Positions 18,357 to 24,970 of a stretch of 57,096 nucleotides of DNA are shown here, one piece after another (within the stretch, counting starts at the first letter, position 1; every line of letters starts with the position of its first letter). A program made the translations under genes and the position numbers. The notes beneath the pieces were generated by a model that did not search any database, was not told the DNA's origin, and was given only the letters and a program-made list of their open reading frames with translations. Origin of the DNA: UBA2336 sp964597075 (GTDB taxonomy: Bacteria > Bacteroidota > Bacteroidia > Cytophagales > Cyclobacteriaceae); NCBI GenBank assembly GCA_964597075.1, contig CAZQXC010000005.1, positions 1 through 57,096 on the forward strand, given 5' to 3'.

Positions 18357-19112
18357 CTACCATTCAGCAGTTGGATCAATGTTGAAGACCTCACTCATTT
18401 CATCCAATAGTGGCTGCAGGTGTTCGCTGTGTTTCCCCTTTCTTCCGCCTGGGATGGGTTGTATCACATTCCAATCCGGTAAATGAAGTTGTGTTTGGTG
18501 GATAACCTCTTCCACCCGGGTCATCCACTTTTCTTTTAACAGTTGCTCGCCACCAAAGATACCTTCGGCAAGAAGTTCCTTTTCATAGGGTGATTCTTCG
18601 AAAATGCCCAACGCATAAGGAAGTGCATAGTCCAGCGATTTTTGTAACCGGTTTATGCTTTCTTCGGTGGCATTGCCCAGTTGTTTCAACCAGGTATTAG
18701 CGTGCAGGGTGTGATAACGAAGTTCAGCACGGACTTTCACTGCCAACTCGGCCAGCGGTTGGAAAGAAGAAGTGGTGAGCATTTCAAAGCGGATGATCTC
18801 AGCCGTATCGTACAGAAAATGACGGATCAGACTGAAATCATATTCGCCATTTGGCAGTTCAGTAAGGATGCTATTATGAAACTTATCGGCATTTCGGGTG
18901 AAGGCAATAATATCGGGTTCCTGCTCGCCAAGTGAATGTAATATGGAATACAAGGCATTACTCTGGCCTACTTTGTCCTGCGCCATGGATGAAAATGCGA
19001 TGTCTTCTTCCAGCAAAGGTCCGAAGCCCGTCCATTCGGAATTTCGGTGACCAAGAACCAGTTGGTCATCGGCTATTTTATAAAGAAGTTCTTTTAAAGC
19101 TTGTTCGTTCAT
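18357..19112 (-). CDS. paaC: Phenylacetyl-CoA epoxidase structural subunit PaaC
   Basis: Ferritin-like four-helix protein that forms the inactive partner of PaaA in the (AC) heterodimer of the epoxidase. It resembles PaaA in fold but lacks a diiron site: at the position of the first metal motif it reads MAQDKVGQSNALYS rather than an ExxH. Motifs such as LYKIADDQLVLGHRNSEWTG at the start and IRHFLYDTAEIIRFEML are typical. The 251-residue length matches the family. It is 35 bp after paaB. Confidence 0.94.
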   Translation of the reverse strand: MNEQALKELLYKIADDQLVLGHRNSEWTGFGPLLEEDIAFSSMAQDKVGQSNALYSILHSLGEQEPDIIAFTRNADKFHNSILTELPNGEYDFSLIRHFLYDTAEIIRFEMLTTSSFQPLAELAVKVRAELRYHTLHANTWLKQLGNATEESINRLQKSLDYALPYALGIFEESPYEKELLAEGIFGGEQLLKEKWMTRVEEVIHQTQLHLPDWNVIQPIPGGRKGKHSEHLQPLLDEMSEVFNIDPTAEW

Positions 19113-19147
19113 TATTGGTTTTCGATTATTTCTTTCAGTAGACCAAG

Positions 19148-19759
19148 TCAGTTATTCGTTTTTTCTAAAAAATCATTCAACTTATCTCCAGCCTTATAGG
19201 CAGATGCATCTCTGAATTTCTTATCTGGCAAAGTTAACCATAGTTCTTGTTCTTCTGGTTTGGTAAGCCGGATATCACCCGTACGAATAGCCCAAATATT
19301 GTATATAGCTTTATCAGTTTTGAATTCCGCTTTGGCAAGGCTCATTGCTTCATTGGGCGTTCTTGCCATAACTGCGCCAACGTGTTGGTGTTGCTTGCCA
19401 CGTTTTGGTAAGAAATAGATTTCATAACTGAGTTTTGCACCCGGTTGATCAGGGGTGTCGTGTATAAATTCGAAGACCGATTGGTTGCCCTCCGTCATAG
19501 CTGAAACATAAACATGTCTTGTGTCAACTACATACAATGAAATGCATTGAAATCTTCTGGTAAACGCTTCCTTGGCTAATACAAAAGCCATTTCCAGGTT
19601 GGGTGCATGAACAATACCCTCGTGCTGAAAAGGTTTGCCTTCTTTAGGTTGCACAAATACTTCAAAGGTGCCAAACTGATCTAGTGGGGCTTTGGGTTCT
19701 ATTTGCCCTGGCTGACCAACTAAAGGAAGGCGTGTAACTCTTGGATCGAGTGATTTCAT
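19148..19759 (-). CDS. paaB: PaaB with internal duplication (two PaaB-like domains)
   Basis: PaaB bridges the PaaAC dimers of the phenylacetyl-CoA epoxidase. E. coli PaaB has about 95 residues; this protein has 203 and contains the fold twice. Domain 1 (about residues 29-90) reads FEVFVQPKEGKPFQHEG and AKEAFTRRFQCISLYVV. Domain 2 (about 103-165) reads YEIYFLPKRGKQHQHVG and AKAEFKTDKAIYNIWAI. The first copy keeps the FTRR motif found in standard PaaB; the second is more diverged. Gene order paaA-paaB-paaC-paaD is standard. A tandem protein could replace a PaaB dimer. Confidence 0.9.
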   Translation of the reverse strand: MKSLDPRVTRLPLVGQPGQIEPKAPLDQFGTFEVFVQPKEGKPFQHEGIVHAPNLEMAFVLAKEAFTRRFQCISLYVVDTRHVYVSAMTEGNQSVFEFIHDTPDQPGAKLSYEIYFLPKRGKQHQHVGAVMARTPNEAMSLAKAEFKTDKAIYNIWAIRTGDIRLTKPEEQELWLTLPDKKFRDASAYKAGDKLNDFLEKTNN

Positions 19760-19806
19760 AGTATAAATGCAAAGTCCGGTACATTGCCGGATATTATCGT
19801 TAACAA

Positions 19807-20793
19807 TCAGGCTAACGGAGTTACATAAGCTGTCTTGGGTGTTTTCAATGCTTCGCGCACCCAGCGTCCACGTTCTTCTGCTATTCGTCTAACCTCAAGG
19901 CGTTCCTTATTACAGGGTCCGTCTCCATTGATAACACGTTTAAATTCTTCCCAATCGGGTTCGGTGTATTCCCAACGTCCGGTTTCTGTATTTTTCTTAA
20001 GGTTAGAATCCGGAATGGTAAAACCAAGCTCCCAGATCTTTGGTACATACATGTCGAGGAACTGATTACGCATGTCATCGTTGGAAGACATTTTTACTTT
20101 CCATTTCATAAGTACTTCGGTGTGCGCTGAGATCTTGTCCGAAGGACCGAAGAAGTGCATCATGGGTGCCCACCAGCGATTAAGCGCTTCCTGAAACATT
20201 TCTCGCTGCTTCAAGGTGCCTGAAGCGAGATAGATTACACAGTGATGACCATACTTCAGATGGAAGGATTCTTCTGCACAAATTCTATCGAGTGCGCGGC
20301 AGTATGGACCGTAGCTACCTCTGGCATTTGCCAACTGGTTTACAATGGCTCCGGCATCTACCAGCCAGGAAATAAAACACGAATCAGCCCAGGTAAGGGC
20401 AGGGTAGTTGAAGATGTTTGAGTATTTAGATTTTCCACTGATCAAATCGGTGATCATTTCCTCACGCGATTTGCCCAGAGTTTCTGCCGCACTATACAAA
20501 AGTTGACCATGACCAACTTCATCTTGTACTTTGGCCATGAGGGAAAGTTTACGTTTGAATCCCGGTGCGCGTGTTATCCATGTACCCTCCGGCAGTGCAC
20601 CTATAATTTCGCTGTGTGCGTGTTGTTCGATCATACGAATCAACTGCCTGCGATAGAGTTGGGGCATCCAATCGGTAGGTTCAATTTTTTCGCCCCGTTC
20701 AATGCGGGCTTCAAATTCGGCTAATTTTACCGGATCTTCTTGCGCAATACTATCGGAATTGATGCCCTCAAATGTATTCCCTCCTCCGTACAT
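19807..20793 (-). CDS. paaA: Phenylacetyl-CoA epoxidase catalytic subunit PaaA
   Basis: Diiron oxygenase that epoxidises the ring of phenylacetyl-CoA. The metal-binding motifs are visible: KVQDEVGHGQ (residues 88-97) and CAEESFHLKYGHH (172-184). Length 328 and motifs such as DWMPQLYRRQLIRMIEQHAHSE match the family closely. It is the first gene of the paaABCD operon. A consensus promoter overlapped by a palindrome lies at 20816-20846, directly upstream. The reductase gene paaE is not in the window. Confidence 0.96.
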   Translation of the reverse strand: MYGGGNTFEGINSDSIAQEDPVKLAEFEARIERGEKIEPTDWMPQLYRRQLIRMIEQHAHSEIIGALPEGTWITRAPGFKRKLSLMAKVQDEVGHGQLLYSAAETLGKSREEMITDLISGKSKYSNIFNYPALTWADSCFISWLVDAGAIVNQLANARGSYGPYCRALDRICAEESFHLKYGHHCVIYLASGTLKQREMFQEALNRWWAPMMHFFGPSDKISAHTEVLMKWKVKMSSNDDMRNQFLDMYVPKIWELGFTIPDSNLKKNTETGRWEYTEPDWEEFKRVINGDGPCNKERLEVRRIAEERGRWVREALKTPKTAYVTPLA

Positions 20794-20815
20794 ACTTGGT
20801 ATGATTTATCAATAA

Positions 20816-20846
20816 CAAAACTAACAACTGTTAGTATAAGAACAAG
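20816..20846 (-). promoter_or_regulatory. paaA promoter with overlapping palindromic operator
   Basis: Read on the minus strand, CTTG (20846-20843), a 19-base spacer, and TAGTTTTG (20823-20816) give a close match to the Bacteroidota promoter TTTG-N19-TAnnTTTG, about 23 bp before the paaA start. The spacer and the first half of the -7 element are covered by the palindrome ACTAACA-N2-TGTTAGT at 20820-20835 (7-bp perfect arms). A bound TetR dimer would block the promoter. The regulator gene is immediately upstream, so control of paa by that TetR protein is inferred. Confidence 0.75.
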
Positions 20847-20850
20847 GTTG

Positions 20851-21444
20851 CTATGCGTTTTGTTTCAGCCCATTGATGAGCATATCGGCCAGTTGCTGGC
20901 CCAATTTTTCAGGTTCGATAGTGCTATCGGGACTGAACCAGGCAGGCATCCAGTTAAGCGATGAGAACAGCGTCATTACTGCCAATTTCGTGTCAATGTC
21001 TTTTCGGAAATCACCGGTTGAAATTCCATCTTCAATAAATTTTTTAAACCGGTTAATGTAATTGATGCGGAGCAATAGAAAATCCCGCAGATAAGGTTGG
21101 CTAAGGTGACGGTGCTCATTCATAAATACAGCCGATGATGTCAGGTCGCGTGCCATTACCTGAACGTGACCTATAATACCCAATCTCAGCTTTTCGCTGG
21201 CCGTTACATTCTTTTTTTCTACTTCCGAAAGCGAGGCTCTGAAATCATTGGCCATATCGAAACACAGGGTTCGAAGAATCTCTTCCTTGGATTTAATATG
21301 GGAATATAAACTGGCGGCCTCAATGCCCAGCTTTTGTGCCAGGTCTCGCATGGAGGCAGCCGAATAACCCTTCTCCTTAAAGAGCTCGGCAGCTTTTCGG
21401 ATAACCTGTTCTTTCCGTGATAGATTTGAAATTGCTTCTGCCAT
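20851..21444 (-). CDS. TetR family regulator, probable repressor of the paa operon
   Basis: A 197-residue one-component regulator. The start is the ATG at 21444 (MAEAISNLSRKEQVIRKAAE); 32 further in-frame codons upstream are not TetR-like. The N-terminal helix-turn-helix region has FKEKGYSAASMRDLA and GIEAASLYSHIKSKEE, both classic. The C-terminal ligand domain ends in a motif for TetR_C (SLNWMPAWFSPDS). It is 57 bp upstream of paaA with the operator between them, so it probably senses phenylacetyl-CoA or a related acyl-CoA. A -7 element match TATTTTTG lies at 21467-21460. Confidence 0.88.
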   Translation of the reverse strand: MAEAISNLSRKEQVIRKAAELFKEKGYSAASMRDLAQKLGIEAASLYSHIKSKEEILRTLCFDMANDFRASLSEVEKKNVTASEKLRLGIIGHVQVMARDLTSSAVFMNEHRHLSQPYLRDFLLLRINYINRFKKFIEDGISTGDFRKDIDTKLAVMTLFSSLNWMPAWFSPDSTIEPEKLGQQLADMLINGLKQNA

Positions 21445-21528
21445 AGGTTTTACAACCACCAAAAATATAAGAAAATAGTTACACGCTGAAACTTCAATTC
21501 CATAATTTGCTCTATTGAATGTAAGGCT

Positions 21529-22020
21529 ATGAATTTTCATTCTCTGGGTCAGTACTTTTATAAACTTTATGCCCTATTGTTTGCACTAAAGCTGCTTCCG
21601 CTTAGTGTATTTATACTCTTATACCAGGCTCTTCAAATGGGTGTATTACCCCAGGTTGATATCTCTTTGCAAGTGCCCTATGTCCTCTATGTGATTGGCG
21701 GTGTGGTAATTACTCTCTGGCTTTTATCATATTTACTTTTTTTTAAAAGGCTACGATCGATACGAACGATTTTCAGCTTAGGTGAAAAGTTGAGTCGCTA
21801 TGCCACCCTAACTATCGTACGTTCAGTGATGTTTTCAACTGGCTTGTTGGTTTTAGTTAGCGGCTACTACTTTACCGAAAGTCAGTGGTTAACCATTGCT
21901 TTTATAGCCAGCCTGGTTATACCCGTATTGTTTTGGCCAATTCCCGCGCGGGTTTGTAATCATCTTAAACTAAAGGGAGATGAGCGAATGATGGTACTCT
22001 ATAAGATGGATGATTTGTAG
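21529..22020 (+). CDS. Four-helix membrane protein of unknown function
   Basis: A 163-residue protein with four hydrophobic segments (about residues 12-35, 46-70, 95-112 and 118-138), with basic connecting loops. I recognise no family. It is divergent from tetR with 84 bp between starts, and ends at a bidirectional terminator. Composition is like its neighbours. The last residues are polar (DERMMVLYKMDDL) and probably cytoplasmic. Confidence 0.65.
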   Translation: MNFHSLGQYFYKLYALLFALKLLPLSVFILLYQALQMGVLPQVDISLQVPYVLYVIGGVVITLWLLSYLLFFKRLRSIRTIFSLGEKLSRYATLTIVRSVMFSTGLLVLVSGYYFTESQWLTIAFIASLVIPVLFWPIPARVCNHLKLKGDERMMVLYKMDDL

Positions 22021-22037
22021 GTATTTTTGTATTAAAA

Positions 22038-22072
22038 AAAATGTCGCCCAGGAATTTTCGGGACGACATTTT
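22038..22072. terminator. Bidirectional terminator
   Basis: AAAATGTCG (22038-22046) pairs with CGACATTTT (22064-22072), with CCC/GGG inside. It ends the + strand membrane gene and the minus strand beta-barrel gene. Confidence 0.8.
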
Positions 22073-22091
22073 ATTGGTTCGCTTAGTGGTA

Positions 22092-23066
22092 TCAGAAAAT
22101 AATTCCAAAACTGAAGGCATTCAACTTGGGATTGTTGGGTTTGGAACTGAACAGTTCATTCAGATCATAGTTAAAAAAGAAATCGGTAGATTGTATTCCC
22201 AGTTGCAGCCTTAAGCCATACCTGAAGGTATTCAGATAGAAGTTATCACGATCCTTTTCCTTCGTTTTATCACCATTTTCATATACTAATTTAGAATGAC
22301 TACCGATGCGGTAGGCAGCATAAGGACCTAAACCGATTCTGAATTTACTCCCATATGAATCCCAGAATCTTGTTTTTGATCCTCTTCCGCCAAAATCCAG
22401 AACAGGAATAAAGGATGCGTTGATATAACTCGCGGTAAGTTTACTTTTTATATAATCTACATCACGGTTATCGTCTATGAAGATCACACCATTTTCGTCT
22501 TTTGACATCAGGATGTTGTCTTTCTGGAATTTGAAGTTGTACCAATCAATTCCTGCTCCCCATTCAACAAACAATTTTCCTTTAACGTGGGTGTGTTGAA
22601 TGGATCTAATGGCTACATACCACGATCCCCATGGACGAACTGTATAGAGTTCATTATTCTCGTCAGGAAATTTGCCATCACTCAGGTAGTTGTTCATACC
22701 CAAATCAAAATTTATAGAATGACGGGTTCTGCGTGAATACGTATTTTTTCTTTCTTTTTGCCAGTTTTCATCACCATCATCGTCACTATCCCAGGTTACG
22801 ATTTCGTATTCGCGTTTAATTTCTGCGGGTTCTGTTACTGTATCGTGTTCTGATACTACCGGGGTGTTGTCAATCTTATTAAGGATATCCGTAAATAAAG
22901 CTTGGAAGTCGTATTGACGAAGGGTTGGTAAATCTTTACGGTCTTTAATGGTGAAAACTACTCGACTGGATTTGGCCAATTCAACCACTACGGTGTCAGG
23001 CTTTTGTTGGGCTGGTGCAGCAACGATTACACTTACCAGAAGCATTACTGAAAAAATAGTTTTCAT
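22092..23066 (-). CDS. Secreted, probably outer-membrane beta-barrel protein
   Basis: A 324-residue protein with a signal peptide (MKTIFSVMLLVSVIVAAPAQ). The first 100 mature residues are polar; the rest has the alternating aromatic pattern of an outer-membrane barrel (INFDLGMNNYLSDG, LFVEWGAGIDWYNF, RIGLGPYAAYRIG, LRLQLGIQSTDFFFNYD) and ends in phenylalanine (FSFGIIF). I know no named family. It is third in a row with the sigma factor and anti-sigma genes (6 bp apart from the latter), so it is probably the cargo or sensor of that signalling set. Confidence 0.72.
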   Translation of the reverse strand: MKTIFSVMLLVSVIVAAPAQQKPDTVVVELAKSSRVVFTIKDRKDLPTLRQYDFQALFTDILNKIDNTPVVSEHDTVTEPAEIKREYEIVTWDSDDDGDENWQKERKNTYSRRTRHSINFDLGMNNYLSDGKFPDENNELYTVRPWGSWYVAIRSIQHTHVKGKLFVEWGAGIDWYNFKFQKDNILMSKDENGVIFIDDNRDVDYIKSKLTASYINASFIPVLDFGGRGSKTRFWDSYGSKFRIGLGPYAAYRIGSHSKLVYENGDKTKEKDRDNFYLNTFRYGLRLQLGIQSTDFFFNYDLNELFSSKPNNPKLNAFSFGIIF

Positions 23067-23072
23067 CTCGGT

Positions 23073-23786
23073 TTAATTATTTTTCGTTTGTTGTTTTTTC
23101 TCATCGATGAAATTCAGCGCAAAAATTTCATCTTTCATTTGCCTCAGATCGCCCAACCCATTATCACTGTTTTTCAGGTTGTTCGCCACTCTCATCAGCA
23201 TTTGTATACGAGATGATTTTTTCTCTGCAGAGGTTGCATCCTCTTCTGGTTGTTGACGTAAATATTTTTGATTTACTTCTTCTGCTGTATAAACAAGGTA
23301 TATTCCGGATAATGATTCAGTCTGTGGAATATCGGTCTGAATGGGTAACGTTTCAGCTACCAGGATTTCAGAAGCAGGTTGAATTTCTTCCTGAACGGTT
23401 TCCGTTACTTCTAATGGATGGTGTTCCTCCACCACTGCTTTTTGTTTTTTATCAGGCGTAACAGAAGGTGATACATTTTTTTGTTGTGCCATCAGGTCGA
23501 CTGAGGTAGTACTTACATCAGTGGGTGCAGTTACAATAGCCTGATTTTCTTTACTGCTATTTTGTTTAGTGGCGATTGTATTATTCTGATCTGTATCCGT
23601 TGAATTGTTCCATAGGATAACGGATGCCACTGACAAAAATATTAATCCGGCTGCGATTTTCATCCACAGCATTTTGTTAGAGCGTTTAGTTAAACTCGCT
23701 TCAATACGGTTCCAGGCATCTGTTGATGGCTTCAACTGGAAATTTTCCAGTCTCTCGTGGAAAAGGTTGTCAGGTTGTTGTATCAT
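23073..23786 (-). CDS. Single-pass membrane protein, probable anti-sigma factor
   Basis: A 237-residue protein. The ATG at 23786 is preferred (MIQQPDNLFHERLENFQLKP); upstream in-frame codons lie inside the sigma factor gene. The N-terminal 50 residues (NLFHERLENFQLKPSTDAW) resemble the cytoplasmic part of Bacteroidota proteins encoded after ECF sigma factors. One membrane helix (LWMKIAAGLIFLSVASVILW) follows, then a polar, Q/T/E-rich periplasmic region. It overlaps the sigma factor gene by 17 bp. Function as an anti-sigma factor is inferred from position and topology; no classical zinc anti-sigma motif is present. Confidence 0.65.
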   Translation of the reverse strand: MIQQPDNLFHERLENFQLKPSTDAWNRIEASLTKRSNKMLWMKIAAGLIFLSVASVILWNNSTDTDQNNTIATKQNSSKENQAIVTAPTDVSTTSVDLMAQQKNVSPSVTPDKKQKAVVEEHHPLEVTETVQEEIQPASEILVAETLPIQTDIPQTESLSGIYLVYTAEEVNQKYLRQQPEEDATSAEKKSSRIQMLMRVANNLKNSDNGLGDLRQMKDEIFALNFIDEKKQQTKNN

Positions 23787-24351
23787 GGCGTTGGTGTTGT
23801 GTTGTCCAGTCACGTTCCAATAATATTTTTTGTAAATAAGCACGAGCGCGACTTAGTTGCGACTTGGATGTGTTTTCACTAATATCGAGTTGTTCGGCAA
23901 TTTCTTTATGCGAATAACCATCGATGGCGTAGAGGTTAAAAACCATCCGATAGCCACTGGGCAATTCCTGGATCATATGCATCAGATCTTCGGCCTCGAG
24001 GTGGTCGCTTATACTGCTATAATCGGGTTCACGGTCTGCGGCTTCCAGCTCTGTTTCCACATACATGGAGCGATTCCTTCTGAGGTGTGTAAGGGCTTCA
24101 TTCACGACAACCCGCCTGATCCAACCTTCAAAACTACCCTCATTCTTAAACTGGTCAATTCGCTCAAAAATCTTGGTAAAGGCCGTTACCAATACATCTT
24201 CAGCTTCCATAGAATCCTTTACATACCGGTAGGATATGGCGTACATCTTAGACGAATAGGTTTCATAAAGGCGTTTTTGCGCATGTGGATTGCGCTTTTT
24301 ACACCCGTTGAGCAATTCGTCTTCTGTAGCCCGGTAAATCTTAAATTCCAT
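23770..24351 (-). CDS. ECF-type RNA polymerase sigma factor
   Basis: A 193-residue sigma-70 family factor of the extracytoplasmic function group. Region 2 is at about residues 25-95 (YRYVKDSMEAEDVLVTAFTK, then FEGWIRRVVVNEALTHLRR). Region 4 is at about 125-180 with LPSGYRMVFNLYAIDGYSHK and IAEQLDISENTSKSQLSRAR, the recognition helix. Its stop is inside the anti-sigma start, suggesting coupled translation. Targets are unknown, but the downstream beta-barrel gene is an obvious candidate. Confidence 0.93.
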   Translation of the reverse strand: MEFKIYRATEDELLNGCKKRNPHAQKRLYETYSSKMYAISYRYVKDSMEAEDVLVTAFTKIFERIDQFKNEGSFEGWIRRVVVNEALTHLRRNRSMYVETELEAADREPDYSSISDHLEAEDLMHMIQELPSGYRMVFNLYAIDGYSHKEIAEQLDISENTSKSQLSRARAYLQKILLERDWTTQHQRHDTTT

Positions 24352-24441
24352 TTAAATGGTTCGTTTATAAGATGTCGTTTTCCTTAAGGAGGTTGCATGG
24401 GGTTAGAAAGATTTTGGCAGGCCAGAATCTGGTAATTCGCC

Positions 24442-24873
24442 CTAATATGCTGCCTCGTAATCCACCCGGATGGTGAGTTCGCAAAATTCTCCGGATTTAA
24501 CGATTACACAGTTTATACAGTTTTGGCCATCAAAACGATTGGCAAAAAGGCCTTTCTTTTCCTGAATAAACAGGGAATACTCGCCTACAGGTAGTTTAAC
24601 CTTGAAACAGCCGTTCTTTTTGCTTTTTACTTTTTTAATCAGGGACGTGCTGATAGTTGAGAAAAACACGCCCTCCATAATGGCATCATCAATTCTGGTT
24701 GCCTGATAAATCCAGATTTCGCGTTTTATACCGGATGGTTTACTGGCAGGCCGTTCGGGGCCGGGCATTTGATTTCCGCTGATCCATTCCACTTTACCTT
24801 TAATGCCCTGCTTTTGGGCAAGTAAGGTAATGACTGGAGTAACCAGAAAGAATACAAGCATTAGATTTTTCAT
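24442..24873 (-). CDS. Secreted protein of unknown function with a regulatory-type beta fold
   Basis: A 143-residue protein starting at the ATG at 24873 with a signal peptide (MKNLMLVFFLVTPVITLLAQ). The mature part contains a carboxypeptidase-regulatory-like pattern: GIKGKVEWISGNQMPGP near the start and GCFKVKLPVGEYSLFIQEK, typical of small beta-sandwich domains in Bacteroidota. Cys pair INCV/CINC (QNCINCVIV) may form a disulphide. It lies between the sigma factor gene and the PspC gene; co-regulation is unproven. Confidence 0.65.
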   Translation of the reverse strand: MKNLMLVFFLVTPVITLLAQKQGIKGKVEWISGNQMPGPERPASKPSGIKREIWIYQATRIDDAIMEGVFFSTISTSLIKKVKSKKNGCFKVKLPVGEYSLFIQEKKGLFANRFDGQNCINCVIVKSGEFCELTIRVDYEAAY

Positions 24874-24886
24874 ATGGCAAATTAGT

Positions 24887-24958
24887 TCACTTGAAGAGTG
24901 AACCAATGTATGTGCCAATGAAAAATATGAAGACTATAAAAAGCAAAATTATAATCAT
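24887..24958 (-). CDS. Possible 23-residue hydrophobic peptide
   Basis: A 23-codon frame (MIIILLFIVFIFFIGTYIGS plus three residues) starts 12 bp after the stop of the PspC gene and encodes one membrane helix. Its end overlaps a perfect inverted repeat (GTTCACT-N5-AGTGAAC, 24885-24903), 12 bp before the next gene. A-T rich sequence readily yields such frames by chance, so confidence is low. Confidence 0.2.
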   Translation of the reverse strand: MIIILLFIVFIFFIGTYIGSLFK

Positions 24959-24970
24959 CTGTTTTCCGGA

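Noticed and set aside
24381..24390. 10-bp palindrome TCCTTAAGGA upstream of the sigma factor gene
   Set aside because: Short palindromes of this size are common by chance and no partner site is present.
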